Assembly: GCF_051020955.1 (NCBI RefSeq) | Contig: NW_027476112.1 | Location: 1,612,001 to 1,676,000 of the forward strand | DNA from: Megalopta genalis | Lineage: Eukaryota; Arthropoda; Insecta; Hymenoptera; Halictidae | DNA: 64,000 bases | Reading direction: 5' to 3' | Shown here: piece by piece, positions 23,229 through 33,290 of the stretch | Layout of the letters: each line of letters begins with the position of its first letter | How positions within the stretch are numbered: position 1 is the stretch's first letter | The notes under the pieces: model-generated | What the model saw: only the letters and a program-made list of their open reading frames with translations | Databases searched by the model: none | What the model was told of the DNA's origin: nothing | Made by a program: the position numbers and the translations under genes

Positions 23229-26200
23229 TGGGGCCCCCGGGCCCGATAATACAAGTGAACCTCAACTGCTCGGCCAGAGCGCAGGATCTCCTGTTTCAAT
23301 GCCTGGCCGAGCGGGGTGCCGGGTTGGCAGTCGTGGCGGAGCCGCACAGGGTCCCCAAACATCCACACTGGATTGGGGACTCGATTGGCTCCGCCGCGAT
23401 TATTTGGGCTGGGAGGTCGGGGTCCCCGCCGTGCTCGGTTATCGAGCGCGGCCTGGGATACGTGGCCGTTGATTGGGGCGGAACCGCGGTTGTGGCGATA
23501 TACGCACCTCCAAGGTGGTCCCTCGAAGAGTTTGAGCAGTATCTGGACGGGGTAGGGAGATGCGTCTCCCGCTGCCATCCCCGTCCGGTGCTGGTCCTGG
23601 GGGACTTCAATGCCAAGGCCACGGCTTGGGGTTCCCCCGGGACTGACTCGAGGGGCCGGGAGGTGCTGGATTGGGCGGCGGGACTGGAGCTCCGTCTCCT
23701 GAATACGGGCTCGGTCCATACGTGCGTGCGGCATAACGGGGGGTCCATCGTTGACCTTTCGTGGGCAACGCCCCCGGCCGCGCGCCGTATTACGGGGTGG
23801 AGGGTGGCGGAAGGGGTCGAGACGTTGTCTGACCACAGATACATAATTCTCGACCTCTCCGCCGTCCCACCATCGACACCCCGTCGTCGCCCCGCTGATG
23901 AAGGTTCGCCTCAACCGCGGTGGGCGCTGAAGCGCCTCGACCAGGACGCTCTGATGGCGGCAGCCCACGTCGTGGCCTGGCCAGCAACACCGGCCGGGCC
24001 AGTCGACGGGAATGGGGAGGCCCGTTGGTTCCGGGGCGCAATGACGTCGGTTTGCGACGTCGCCATGCCCCGGGCCAGGGTCTTCCCGAGGAAGGCGGTG
24101 TACTGGTGGTCGCGCGCGATAGCGGAATTACGCACCGAGTGCGTCCGCGCGCGACGCCAGTACGCTCGCGCCCGTCGACGACGACGTACGGACGACGTGC
24201 TGGCTGCCCAGCTGTACGGGCGATATCGGGAGAAGGTGGTCGCCCTGCAGCTGGCCATCAGGCGAGCGAAGGACCAGGCCTGGCGCGATCTCCTCGGCTC
24301 TCTGAACCGAGATCCGTGGGGGCGCCCATACAAGATGGCATTGGGGCGATTACGTCCCTGGGCGCCCCCCGTGACGGAGAGCCTGGATCCGGGGCTGCTC
24401 GTGCGGGTCGTGGACGCTTTATTCCCCGTTAGCGGGGAGGCGTCCCGGCTCGTCCCTGAGCCAGAGGAACATGAGTGGTCCCCGGATCTTGAGGTCGCGC
24501 CGGAGGAGATGGCCGGGGTCGTCAAATGGCTCCGGGACAAAAATACCGCACCGGGGCCGGACGGTATCCCCGGCCGGGTCTGGTTGCTCGCCGCGAGCGT
24601 CCTGGGGGAGAGGCTGAGGAGCCTCTACTCTGGGCTCCTGAGGTCGGGGACGTTCCCCGACCTATGGAGAGAAAGTCGGATGGTCCTCTTGGGGAAGGAT
24701 GGGAGGCCGGGGGATTCTCCCTCCGCGTACCGGCCCATCTGTCTCCTGGATGAGGCGGGCAAGATCTTCGAGAAGATCATTGTTGCCCGCCTCTCCAGAC
24801 ACCTGTCCCGCGACGGCCCCGATCTGGCGGACTGCCAGTTTGGCTTCCGGGAGGGGCGATCGACGGTCGACGCTATCGACCGTCTCAAATCCCTCTCGGA
24901 CAATGCCGTGGCAAGGGGCGGGGTGTGCTTGGCGGTGTCCATTGACATCGTCAATGCGTTCAACACCCTGCCCTGGTCCGCCATTAGGGAGGCCCTCCTT
25001 GATCACCAGGTGCCTCCCTATCTGAGGCGGGTGATCGGGGCCTACCTGCGGGACAGGTGGGTGGAATACCCGGGCCGGTGCGGGATGATACGGAGGGAAG
25101 TGGACTGCGGGGTCCCGCAGGGGTCCGTTTTAGGACCGCTCCTGTGGGACCTGGGTTACAACGCGGTCCTGGAGAAGGCCTCCCTGCCCGACGGTGCCAC
25201 CCTCGTCTGCTACGCGGACGACACGTTGGTGGTCGCCGTCGGGAGTACCTTCGAGAGGACCATCCGTCGAGCAGAGGTTGCGGTGGCAGCCGTCGTCGCG
25301 AGGATCCGCGATCTGGGGCTGAAAATAGCCCCGGAGAAGGCCGAGGCTGTCTGGTTTCACGGAAGGCCTCGGTCTCGGCCACCGGCCAGATCGTGGATCC
25401 GGGTTGGAGAAGCCTGCGTCGAGGTGAAGTCCGAGTTGAAATATCTCGGACTGATCCTCGACAGCCACTGGTGCTTCGATGCGCATCTCGACCGTCTCGT
25501 CCCCCGAGTCGAAAAGGCGGCGGCCTCTTTGGGCCGCCTGCTGCCCAACCTCGGGGGACCGGGAGATTTGGTGCGCCGCCTATACCTGGGCGTGGTGCGG
25601 TCTATGGCCTTATACGGTGCCCCAATATGGGCGCCGTACGTGATGACCAGCCGGCGCAACACGCTATTGTTGCGCCGGCTGCAGAGGCGGATGGCCATCC
25701 GCCTCATAAGAGGTTACCGCACCACGTCTACCGTGGCGGCGCTTGCTCTGGCGGGAGAACTTCCCTTCGAGCTTCAGGCGGCGGTGCGCGCCTATGTTTA
25801 TGGGCGCACAAGCATCGCCAGCCGTGCTCGAGGGGCCCCGCCGGAGCGAGAGACGGTCGAGGGCTTCGAGCTCCAGGCCCGGAGACTAGCGCTCGCCAGA
25901 TGGCGTGCCGAGCTTTGCTCCCACGCCGGCGAGCGCGTCCCCGGGGCTCTCCTGCCGCACTTCACCTCGTGGCGGGAGAGACGGCATGGCAGGCTCTCCT
26001 ACCGAGCGACGCAGGTGTTCACCGGGCATGGCTGCTTCGGTGTCTACCTGTGTCGCATCGGGCGGGAAGCGACGACGGTGTGCCACCACTGTGGCGCGGA
26101 GGAAGACTCGGCGCAGCACACGCTGGAGGAATGTCCCGCCTTTTCAGCGCTGCGCCGAGTCCTAAAACGAGAAGTCGGCCGCGACCTCGCACTCTCCAGC

Positions 26201-26371
26201 CTAGTTGGGGCCATGCTGGAGGGCCCGGGGAAGTGGGCGGCAGTAATCTCTTTCTGCGAGGAGGTTATGTCGCGGAAGGAGGCTGCCGAGCGGGATCGGG
26301 AGCTTACAGATCCCGCCCGACGTGCCTGGGGACGGCGTGCGCGCCCACGCCGAGAAACCCCGGGCAGCTGA
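23228..26371 (+). CDS. ORF2 of E5, endonuclease and reverse transcriptase
   Basis: 1047 aa, open. Notable substitutions inside the polymerase are LLGKDGRPG for LLRKDGRPG, losing a basic residue in a conserved fingers region, and VDCGVPQGS for VDRGVPQGS next to motif B. Others are HWIGDS, SAVPPSTP, LLVRVVD, WLRDKNTAPG, ALLDHQV, HWCFD (shared with E3), VGRDLAL (shared with E10), AAVISF and ARRAWGRR. YADD, SIDIVNAF, GDFNAK, SDH and the CHHC finger are all present. The two changes near the active site make this one of the more doubtful copies for activity. Confidence 0.97.
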   Translation: MGPPGPIIQVNLNCSARAQDLLFQCLAERGAGLAVVAEPHRVPKHPHWIGDSIGSAAIIWAGRSGSPPCSVIERGLGYVAVDWGGTAVVAIYAPPRWSLEEFEQYLDGVGRCVSRCHPRPVLVLGDFNAKATAWGSPGTDSRGREVLDWAAGLELRLLNTGSVHTCVRHNGGSIVDLSWATPPAARRITGWRVAEGVETLSDHRYIILDLSAVPPSTPRRRPADEGSPQPRWALKRLDQDALMAAAHVVAWPATPAGPVDGNGEARWFRGAMTSVCDVAMPRARVFPRKAVYWWSRAIAELRTECVRARRQYARARRRRRTDDVLAAQLYGRYREKVVALQLAIRRAKDQAWRDLLGSLNRDPWGRPYKMALGRLRPWAPPVTESLDPGLLVRVVDALFPVSGEASRLVPEPEEHEWSPDLEVAPEEMAGVVKWLRDKNTAPGPDGIPGRVWLLAASVLGERLRSLYSGLLRSGTFPDLWRESRMVLLGKDGRPGDSPSAYRPICLLDEAGKIFEKIIVARLSRHLSRDGPDLADCQFGFREGRSTVDAIDRLKSLSDNAVARGGVCLAVSIDIVNAFNTLPWSAIREALLDHQVPPYLRRVIGAYLRDRWVEYPGRCGMIRREVDCGVPQGSVLGPLLWDLGYNAVLEKASLPDGATLVCYADDTLVVAVGSTFERTIRRAEVAVAAVVARIRDLGLKIAPEKAEAVWFHGRPRSRPPARSWIRVGEACVEVKSELKYLGLILDSHWCFDAHLDRLVPRVEKAAASLGRLLPNLGGPGDLVRRLYLGVVRSMALYGAPIWAPYVMTSRRNTLLLRRLQRRMAIRLIRGYRTTSTVAALALAGELPFELQAAVRAYVYGRTSIASRARGAPPERETVEGFELQARRLALARWRAELCSHAGERVPGALLPHFTSWRERRHGRLSYRATQVFTGHGCFGVYLCRIGREATTVCHHCGAEEDSAQHTLEECPAFSALRRVLKREVGRDLALSSLVGAMLEGPGKWAAVISFCEEVMSRKEAAERDRELTDPARRAWGRRARPRRETPGS

Positions 26372-26889
26372 GAGTAGGCGGGCGGCGGGTGTACCAGAAC
26401 ATGCTGGTTTCATTGCCCGCCGCCCGCCAACAGAGGAGGACGTCCACTGTTGTGAGTGGGGGATGGCGAGTCGCCTGAGGGAGGCGAGGACTAATTGTAA
26501 TCCTCCTCCAATATACTCGTCGTCCCCCCGGCGGCCGCTGTGATCAGGTCGGGGGCCCTGGTCACCTATCGCGCGGTCGCCGTGTCGGGGCGGTGCGGGG
26601 TGCGACCCCTCGCGCCGCCGAATTTAAATGGATTTTAGGGGGGAGGATTTATTTCCCCCCCCGGGACGCGGCCGGCCATCGTTACCATCCTGATGGCCGG
26701 CCAGGCGAGGGGGAGCCGCGGTAGTGTTCTTCAAGAGTTCCCGTGGCTCCCCCGTTGAATCGCCAGCGATCGGTCCTGCGTCCTCAGGTCGCCGTGGAGG
26801 TTTTAGTGGGTCAAACCCCACACTACCCTCGTCCCGCTCCCCCGGGCGGGGCGGGGGTGTCTGGCGAGCAGATTTCCTCCACGTAAAAT
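26372..26889 (+). other. 3' UTR of E5 with serial hairpins
   Basis: No gene is seen. All main stems are present. The hairpin formed by TGATCAGGG and CCCTGGTCA has TGATCAGGT on its left arm here, opening the pair nearest the loop. GTTGTGAGTGGGGGATGGCGAG is close to the E1 form (GTTGTGAGTGGGGGATGGCGAT) and unlike the other copies. Confidence 0.85.
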
Positions 26890-26916
26890 AAAAAAAAAAA
26901 AAAAAAAAAAAAAAAA

Positions 26917-26919
26917 GGT
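26917..26919 (+). repeat. Junction with no full repeat unit, GGT only
   Basis: E5 poly(A) followed by GGT and the seven C of E6. One T shorter than the GGTT junctions, as at the E1/E2 and E10/E11 boundaries. Confidence 0.8.
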
Positions 26920-26993
26920 CCCCCCCGTGTCCGCTACCTTGTCGTGGTGGGGGGGCTTCGTGCCCTAATGATCCTCAAGGCTGTGCCGGCGGG
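26920..26993 (+). ncRNA. Candidate HDV-like ribozyme of E6
   Basis: P1 C-run 26920-26926, with P3, loop and P1' as in E2. The preceding flank ends in GGT and not GGTT, yet the C-run length is unchanged, which supports the C-run as the true element start. Confidence 0.55.
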
Positions 26994-27289
26994 GAATTTA
27001 TTCCCTGGCAGGTTCTACCATGCCGGAGTGGCTTGAGGGGAGGGGCCAACTAAAGTCGGACACATACCGTAAACCTGTGGTCATGTTTTACAGGAACGGG
27101 GGTCTTGCCTTAACCGGCCGGGCCGCGAGGATGACAACCTCTCTAAAAAATCCCTAGCCCCAAGCAGTGTTACGCGGTGATGAGGGTGTAGCTGGAGTAA
27201 GCGCCAGCTATGGTTGGTGGGTGCACCAATCTTTAGCGGACAACCCCGGGTTACCTGGCGACCCCCGGGTGTATTAGCCTTCCCCGGGT
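26994..27289 (+). promoter_or_regulatory. E6 leader downstream of the ribozyme
   Basis: Noncoding. It carries the E3-type GTTACGCGG and GGGTTACCTGG. A private GCTTGAGGGGAGGGGCC replaces GCTTGAGGTGAGGGGCC just after the upstream ORF stop. Confidence 0.55.
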
Positions 27290-29479
27290 ATGGCGGCTCT
27301 GCCCGGGGTGACCTTCTTTCCGACCACACTCGTGGGACCAATTATGGATTCTTTTAAACAAATAACCGGGGAGGGGGGAAACGAGCGTGAGGTGGAGGTG
27401 CGCGGTCCTATCGTGCGCCTCAAAAGATGTACAGAGCCGGTGTCGCGGAGGCATTCTGCAACACGCGGCAAAAAGAGGACCGCAGCGGGCCTTGGTGAGT
27501 GCGATGAGGGGGAGGAGTCAGATTTCTCTGTCTCCTCAAACCACTCATCGCAGAGTGTCCCGGGCTCGTCGTCAGCGAGGAAAAGAGGACGGCCGCCGAC
27601 GACCGGCGAATATGTTGGCCTCGCAGAGGCCAAACTTAGGCTGGCCGAGGCTTCGCAGCTGGAGGCCGAGGCGAGGGAGGTGGCGGCGATATTCGACCCG
27701 GGAGCCCCCGTGCCGAGACCATCGCGGTCGAGCGTCCCGCTCCCGGACGAGACGGATATAGCGGAAAATTTCCGCAACCGTCCGACGCGGGATGTCGCGG
27801 CCGCTATATTGGAGAGCCTGGATGAAGTGGCCAGGATCTCCGGCGTGTCAAAGGGGCTGAAGGGCAATTTGGCCCGCGCCCTGAGGGTGGCCGCCTTAAA
27901 CGGCAGGGTAGGGGTGTCGGAGCTGGCAGTGAGGTCAGCTACCGACGCCACGCGTGTCCTGGAGGCCGAAAATGCAGTTCTCAGGGGGCAAATGACGGAG
28001 CTGCAGGCGGAGGTGGCCCGGCTCCGGCAGGTGGTGGAAGCGAGAACGGCTGCTGCCGCAATGCCTCCGCCACGGCGCCCGGGAGAGGGCTCAGTATCGC
28101 CGCCGATCGTCGGCGCCCGGGATTGCCATCGCTCCGGGCAAGAAAAGTCCTCGCCACCACCTGCGGCTGCGCCCGCAGATTTTCTGGCGCAAATAGGCGC
28201 CCTGATGGACGCCAAATTGGCGTCATTCAGGAAGGAGCTCGCGCCGCGAACGGACTCGGCCCTACGATCGGTGGCCCCTGGACCGTCCGTCCCCTCACAG
28301 TCTTCGGACAGGGTGGGGCGGAGGGCGAAGAAGAAAAAGAAAGGTGGGAAATCTGGGGCGGCTATAGCGGCCCAGACGGAGCCCGCTCGACCTCGAGCAG
28401 AATTGGCCCCACACTCCGCCGCGCCTCCACCTCAGGAGGCGTGGTCCCAGGTGGTTGGCCGGAAGGCCAAAAAGGCGGCTGCCAAGGCCACTGCGGCCGC
28501 GAATAGAAAAGGACGGGTGGTCCCGGCGGCCCCCAGGAAGACACCCCTGCCTCCTCGACCGCCACGCACAGCAGCGGTTACCATAACGGTTCCGTCTGGC
28601 GTGGACATTACTTACGCGCAGGCGATGGCCACTGCCAGGTCCAAGGTTGACCTGGCAGAAATTGGCATCGCCTCGCTGAGGCCGCGAAGGGCGGTGACTG
28701 GGGGGTTAATTTTGGAGGTCCCTGGCACCGATGGGGCCGCCAAGGCCACCGTCCTCGCCACAAAAGTGGCGGAAGCGCTGGCAGGCACCGGCGTAAAGGT
28801 CGCGCGTCCGGTCAAAAAAGCTGACCTTAGGGTGCGCGGCCTGGTCGATTCGACCACGCCGGCGGAGGTCGCTGCGGCTGTTGCCCGCGTGGGCGGGTGC
28901 AGCGAGGGGGACATCAATACCGGCGAAATCCGGGCTTCCCCCTCGGGATTGGGCACCCTCTGGGTCCGATGTCCTGCCGCGGCCGCTCGCAAGGTTGCTG
29001 TCGCGGGCCGGATAACTGTCGGCTGGACCCAGGCAGCCGTGGAGGCCCTGAGTGCCCGGCCCCTGCAGTGTTACCGTTGCCTTGGTGTTGGCCACACCAG
29101 TCAGCGGTGCACTTCTGCCGAGGATAGGTCCAACTGCTGCTATAGATGCGGCAGTCGGGACCATAAGGTGGCAGCCTGTACGGCCACGCCCAATTGTCCG
29201 CTTTGTGCGGGCGCGGGCAAGCCGTCTGGTCACCGCCTCGGGAGCCGGGCATGTCCTGCCGGTGCGGGGCGAGGCAAGGGGGGCGGCCAAAGGTCGTCTG
29301 CCAGATTTAATAAAAAAGGGAAGGGAACCACGATGGCCAAGGCAGCGACCACCGTGGCCAGCAACGAAAAGGCGGCACCTCCTGATGCTACCGCCGCACC
29401 CGCGGGGGCGGATGGGACCAATAAAGTCCCAGACGCCACCGCATCCGCGGCCGTGACGGCGATGGACACGGCTGTGTAA
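27290..29479 (+). CDS. ORF1 of E6, Gag-like protein
   Basis: 729 aa, differing from the E3 protein by very little: SSDRVGRR here against SSDGVGRR there. It has the KQITGE start region, NHSSQ, SFRKE, RRAKKKKKGGKSG, AANRKG, IRASPSGLG and SNCCYRC, with three intact knuckles. This near identity with a copy 18.8 kb away contrasts with its neighbours E5 and E7, which are of other subtypes. Confidence 0.96.
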   Translation: MAALPGVTFFPTTLVGPIMDSFKQITGEGGNEREVEVRGPIVRLKRCTEPVSRRHSATRGKKRTAAGLGECDEGEESDFSVSSNHSSQSVPGSSSARKRGRPPTTGEYVGLAEAKLRLAEASQLEAEAREVAAIFDPGAPVPRPSRSSVPLPDETDIAENFRNRPTRDVAAAILESLDEVARISGVSKGLKGNLARALRVAALNGRVGVSELAVRSATDATRVLEAENAVLRGQMTELQAEVARLRQVVEARTAAAAMPPPRRPGEGSVSPPIVGARDCHRSGQEKSSPPPAAAPADFLAQIGALMDAKLASFRKELAPRTDSALRSVAPGPSVPSQSSDRVGRRAKKKKKGGKSGAAIAAQTEPARPRAELAPHSAAPPPQEAWSQVVGRKAKKAAAKATAAANRKGRVVPAAPRKTPLPPRPPRTAAVTITVPSGVDITYAQAMATARSKVDLAEIGIASLRPRRAVTGGLILEVPGTDGAAKATVLATKVAEALAGTGVKVARPVKKADLRVRGLVDSTTPAEVAAAVARVGGCSEGDINTGEIRASPSGLGTLWVRCPAAAARKVAVAGRITVGWTQAAVEALSARPLQCYRCLGVGHTSQRCTSAEDRSNCCYRCGSRDHKVAACTATPNCPLCAGAGKPSGHRLGSRACPAGAGRGKGGGQRSSARFNKKGKGTTMAKAATTVASNEKAAPPDATAAPAGADGTNKVPDATASAAVTAMDTAV

Positions 29480-32400
29480 TGGGGCCCCCGGGCCCGATAA
29501 TACAAGTTAACCTCAACTGCTCGGCCAGAGCGCAGGATCTCATGTTTCAATGCCTGGCCGAGCGGGGTGCCGGGTTGGCAGTCGTGGCGGAGCCGCACAG
29601 GGTCCCCAAACATCCACACTGGATGGGGGACTCGATTGGCTCCGCCGCGATTATTTGGGCTGGGAGGCCGGGGTCCCCGCCGTGCTCGCTTATCGAGCGC
29701 GGCCTGGGATACGTGGCCGTTGATTGGGGCGGCACCGCGGTTGTGGCGATATACGCACCTCCAAGGTGGTCCCTCGAAGAGTTTGAGCAGTATCTGGACG
29801 GGGTAGGGAGATGCGTCTCCCGCTGCCATCCCCGTCCGGTGCTGGTCCTGGGGGACTTTAATGCCAAGGCCACGGCTTGGGGTTCCCCCGGGACTGATTC
29901 GAGGGGCCGGGAGGTGCTGGATTGTGCGGCGGGACTGGAGCTCCGTCTTCTGAACACGGGCTCGGTCCATACGTGCGTGCGGCATAACGGGGGGTCCATC
30001 GTTGACCTTTCGTGGGCAACGCCCCCGGCCGCGCGCCGTATTACGGGGTGGAGGGTGGCGGAAGGGGTCGAGACGTTGTCTGACCACAGATACATAGTTC
30101 TCGACCTCTCCGGCGCCCCACCATCGACACCCCGTCGTCGCCCCGCCGATGAGGGTTCGCCTCAGCCGCGGTGGGCGCTGAAGCGCCTCGACCAGGACGC
30201 TCTGATGGCGGCAGCACACGTCGTGGCCTGGCCAGCAACACCGGCTGGGCCAGTCGACGGGAATGGGGAGGCCCAGTGGTTCCGGGGCGCAATGACGTCG
30301 ATTTGCGACGTCGCCATGCCCCGGGCCAGGGTCTTCCCGAGGAAGGCGGTGTACTGGTGGTCGCGCGAAATAGCGGAATTACGCACCGAGTGCGTCCGCG
30401 CGCGACGCCAGTACGCTCGCGTCCGTCGACGACGACGTACGGACGACGTGCTGGCTGCCCAGCTGTATGGGAGATATCGGGAGAAGGTGGTCGCCCTGCA
30501 GCTGGCCACCAGGCGAGCGAAGGACCAGGCCTGGCGCGATCTCCTCGGCTCTCTGAACCGAGATCCGTGGGGGCGCCCATACAAGATGGCATTGGGACGG
30601 TTACGTCCCTGGGCGCCCCCCGTGACGGAGAGCCTGGATCCGGGGCTGCTCGGGCGGGTCGTGGACGCTTTATTCCCCGTTAGCGGGGAGGCGTTCCGGC
30701 CCGTCCCTGAGCCAGAGGAACATGAGTGGTCCCCGGATCTTGAGGTCGCGCCGGAGGAGATGGCCGGGGTCGTCAAATGGCTCCGGGGCAAGAATACCGC
30801 TCCGGGGCCGGACGGTATCCCCGGCCGGGTCTGGTTGCTCGCCGCGAGCGTCCTGGGGGAGAGGCTGAGGAGCCTCCACTCTGGGCTCCTGAAGTCGGGG
30901 ACGTTCCCCGACCTATGGAGAGAAAGTCGGATGGTCCTCTTGAGGAAGGATGGGAGGCCGGGGGATTCTCCCTCCGCGTTCCGGCCCATTTGTCTCCTGG
31001 ATGAGGCGGGCAAGATCTTCGAGAAGATCATTGTTGCCCGCCTCTCCAGACACCTGTCCCGCGACGGCCCAGATCTGGCGGACTGCCAGTTTGGCTTCCG
31101 GGAGCGGCGATCGACGGTCGACGCTATCGACCGTCTCAAGTCCCTCTCGGACAATGCCGTGGCAAGGGGCGGGGTGTGCTTGGCGGTGTCCATTGACATC
31201 GTCAATGCGTTCAACACCCTGCCCTGGTCCGCCATTAGGGAGGCCCTCGTCGATCACCAGGTGCCTCCCTATCTGAGGCGGGTGATCGGGGCCTACCTGC
31301 GGGACAGGTGGGTTGAATACCCGGGCCGGTACGGGGTGATACGGAGGGAAGTGGACCGCGGGGTCCCGCAGGGGTCCGTTTTAGGACCGCTCCTGTGGGA
31401 CCTGGGTTACAACGCGGTCCTGGAAAAGGCCTCCCTGCCCGACGGTGCCACCCTCGTCTGCTACGCGGACGACACGTTGGTGGTCGCCGTCGGGAGTACC
31501 TTCGAGAGGACCATCCGACGAGCAGAGGTTGCGGTGGCAGCCGTCGTCACGAGGATCCGCGATCTGGGGCTGAAAATAGCCCCGGAGAAGGCCGAGGCTG
31601 TCTGGTTTCACGGACGGCCTCGGTCTCGGCCACCGGCCAGATCGTGGATCCGGGTTGGAGAAGCCTGCGTCGAGGTGAAGTCCGAGTTGAAATATCTCGG
31701 ACTGATCCTCGACAGCCGCTGGAGCTTCGATGCGCATCTCGACCGTCTCGTCCTCCGAGTCGAAAAGGCGGCGGCCTCTTTGGGCCGCCTGCTGCCCAAC
31801 CTCGGGGGACCGGGAGATTTGGTGCGCCGCCTATACCTGGGCGTGGTGCGGTCTATGGCCTTATACGGTGCCCCAATCTGGGCGCCGTACGTGATGACCA
31901 GCCGGCGCAACACGCTGTTGTTGCGCCGGCTGCAGAGGCGGATGGCCATCCGCCTCATAAGAGGCTACCGCACCACGTCTACCGTGGCGGCGCTTGCTCT
32001 GGCGGGAGAACTTCCCTTCGAGCTTCAGGCGGCGGTGCGCGCATATGTTTATGGGCGCACAAGCATCGCCAGCCGTGCTCGAGGGGCCCCGCCGGAGCGA
32101 GAGACGGTCGAGGGCTTCGAGCTCCAGGCCCGGAGACTAGCGCTGGCCAGATGGCGTGCCGAGCTTTGCTCCCACGCCGGCGAGCGCGTCCCCGGGGCTC
32201 TCCTGCCGCACTTCACCTCGTGGCGGGAGAGACGGCATGGCAGGCTCTCCTACCGAGCGACGCAGGTGTTCACCGGGCATGGCTGCTTCGGTGTCTACCT
32301 GTGTCGCATCGGGCGGGAAGCGACGACGGTGTGCCACCATTGTGGCGCGGAGGAAGACTCGGCGCAGCACACGCTGGAGGAATGTCCCGCCTTTTCAGCG

Positions 32401-32622
32401 CTGCGCCGAGTCCTAAGACGAGAAGTCGGCCACGACCTCGCACTCTCCAGCCTAGTTGGGGCCATGCTGGAGGGCCCGGGGAAGTGGGCGGCAGCAATCT
32501 CTTTCTGCGAGGAGGTTATGTCGCGGAAGGAGGCTGCCGAGCGGGATCGGGAGCTTACAGATCCCGCCCGACGTGCCCGGGGGCGGCGTGCGCGCCCACG
32601 CCGAGAAACACCGGGCAGCTGA
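29479..32622 (+). CDS. ORF2 of E6, endonuclease and reverse transcriptase
   Basis: 1047 aa, open. Several substitutions fall in conserved stretches: VLDCAAGL for VLDWAAGL in the endonuclease, SAFRPICLL for SAYRPICLL and FGFRERRST for FGFREGRST in the polymerase fingers. Others are RVRRRRR, LATRRAKD, GEAFRP, SLHSGLLKSG, YGVIRR, VVTRI, LRVEK and LRREVGH. The last group and YGVIRR are shared with E1. All catalytic acids, YADD and the CHHC finger remain. The Gly to Arg change in the REGRS loop is the likeliest to matter. Confidence 0.97.
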   Translation: MGPPGPIIQVNLNCSARAQDLMFQCLAERGAGLAVVAEPHRVPKHPHWMGDSIGSAAIIWAGRPGSPPCSLIERGLGYVAVDWGGTAVVAIYAPPRWSLEEFEQYLDGVGRCVSRCHPRPVLVLGDFNAKATAWGSPGTDSRGREVLDCAAGLELRLLNTGSVHTCVRHNGGSIVDLSWATPPAARRITGWRVAEGVETLSDHRYIVLDLSGAPPSTPRRRPADEGSPQPRWALKRLDQDALMAAAHVVAWPATPAGPVDGNGEAQWFRGAMTSICDVAMPRARVFPRKAVYWWSREIAELRTECVRARRQYARVRRRRRTDDVLAAQLYGRYREKVVALQLATRRAKDQAWRDLLGSLNRDPWGRPYKMALGRLRPWAPPVTESLDPGLLGRVVDALFPVSGEAFRPVPEPEEHEWSPDLEVAPEEMAGVVKWLRGKNTAPGPDGIPGRVWLLAASVLGERLRSLHSGLLKSGTFPDLWRESRMVLLRKDGRPGDSPSAFRPICLLDEAGKIFEKIIVARLSRHLSRDGPDLADCQFGFRERRSTVDAIDRLKSLSDNAVARGGVCLAVSIDIVNAFNTLPWSAIREALVDHQVPPYLRRVIGAYLRDRWVEYPGRYGVIRREVDRGVPQGSVLGPLLWDLGYNAVLEKASLPDGATLVCYADDTLVVAVGSTFERTIRRAEVAVAAVVTRIRDLGLKIAPEKAEAVWFHGRPRSRPPARSWIRVGEACVEVKSELKYLGLILDSRWSFDAHLDRLVLRVEKAAASLGRLLPNLGGPGDLVRRLYLGVVRSMALYGAPIWAPYVMTSRRNTLLLRRLQRRMAIRLIRGYRTTSTVAALALAGELPFELQAAVRAYVYGRTSIASRARGAPPERETVEGFELQARRLALARWRAELCSHAGERVPGALLPHFTSWRERRHGRLSYRATQVFTGHGCFGVYLCRIGREATTVCHHCGAEEDSAQHTLEECPAFSALRRVLRREVGHDLALSSLVGAMLEGPGKWAAAISFCEEVMSRKEAAERDRELTDPARRARGRRARPRRETPGS

Positions 32623-33150
32623 GAGTAGGCGGGCGGCGGGTGTACCAGTACATGCTGGTTTCATTGCCCGCCGCCCGCCAACAGAGGAGGACGTCCACTG
32701 TTGGGGATGGGGGATGACGAGTCGCCTGAAGGAGGCGAGGGTTAACTGTAATCCTCCTCCAATATACTCGTCGTCCCCCCGGCGTCCGCTGTGATCAGGG
32801 CGGGGGCCCTGGTCACCTATCGCGCGGTCGCCGTGTCGGGGCGGTGCGGGGTGCGACCCCTCGCGCCGCCGAATTTAAATGAATTTAAATGGATTTAGGG
32901 GGGAGGATTTATTTTATTTCCCCCCGGGACGCGGCCGGCCATCGTTACCATCCTGATGGCCGGCCAGGCGAGGGGGAGCCGCGGTAGTGTTCTTCAAGAG
33001 TTCCCGTGGCTCCCCCGTTGAATCGCCAGCGATCGGTCCTGCGTCCTCAGGTCGCCGTGGAGGTTTTAGTGGGTCAAACCCCACACTACCCTCGTCCCGC
33101 TCCCCCGGGCGGGGCGGAGGCGTCTGGCGAGCAGATTTCCTCCACGTAAA

Positions 33151-33152
<2 letters not shown>
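32623..33152 (+). other. 3' UTR of E6 with serial hairpins
   Basis: No gene is seen. The start resembles E1 (ACACCGGGCAGC before the stop, CCAGTACATGCTGG in the loop of the first stem), and from about 32690 it follows the common type. The AATTTAAATG block is duplicated (32872-32891). CCGGCGTCCGC replaces CCGGCGGCCGC, and GGCGGAGGCGTCTGG replaces GGCGGGGGTGTCTGG near the end. Confidence 0.85.
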
Positions 33153-33185
<33 letters not shown>

Positions 33186-33200
33186 AAAAAAAAAAAAAAA

Positions 33201-33215
33201 GGTTATGTCAAGGTT
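33201..33215 (+). repeat. 11-bp telomere-like repeat, 1 unit plus GGTT
   Basis: One GGTTATGTCAA unit and GGTT between the E6 tail and E7, in the same phase as at the other junctions. Confidence 0.9.
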
Positions 33216-33290
33216 CCCCCCCCGAGTCCGCTACCTTGTCGTGGTGGGGGGGCTTCGTGCCCTAATGATCCTCAAGGCTGTGCCGGCGGG
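33216..33290 (+). ncRNA. Candidate HDV-like ribozyme of E7
   Basis: P1 C-run is 8 C (33216-33223) opposite 7 G. The base after next differs (GAGTCCGC for GTGTCCGC), in the presumed unpaired stretch between P1 and P2. P3 and its loop are unchanged. Confidence 0.52.

Larger units (their letters stand above)
20662..26916 (+). mobile_element. Element E5, complete R1-clade non-LTR retrotransposon
   Basis: Complete copy with a 27-A tail (26890-26916). The 5' half matches E4, while the ORF1 C-terminus and ORF2 N-terminus match E9 (THAAVEAL, CLDVGH, GANGATK, YIILDL), another sign of exchange between copies. Confidence 0.97.
26920..33200 (+). mobile_element. Element E6, complete R1-clade non-LTR retrotransposon
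   Basis: Complete copy. The tail is unusual: 31 A, a single T at 33184, then 16 A to 33200. The leader and ORF1 match E3, while the ORF2 3' half and stop region match E1. Confidence 0.97.

Noticed and set aside
30162..31235. 357-aa antisense frame in E6 ORF2
   Set aside because: Other copies have two shorter frames here because of stops. It exists in E6 only through local changes and shows no domain.
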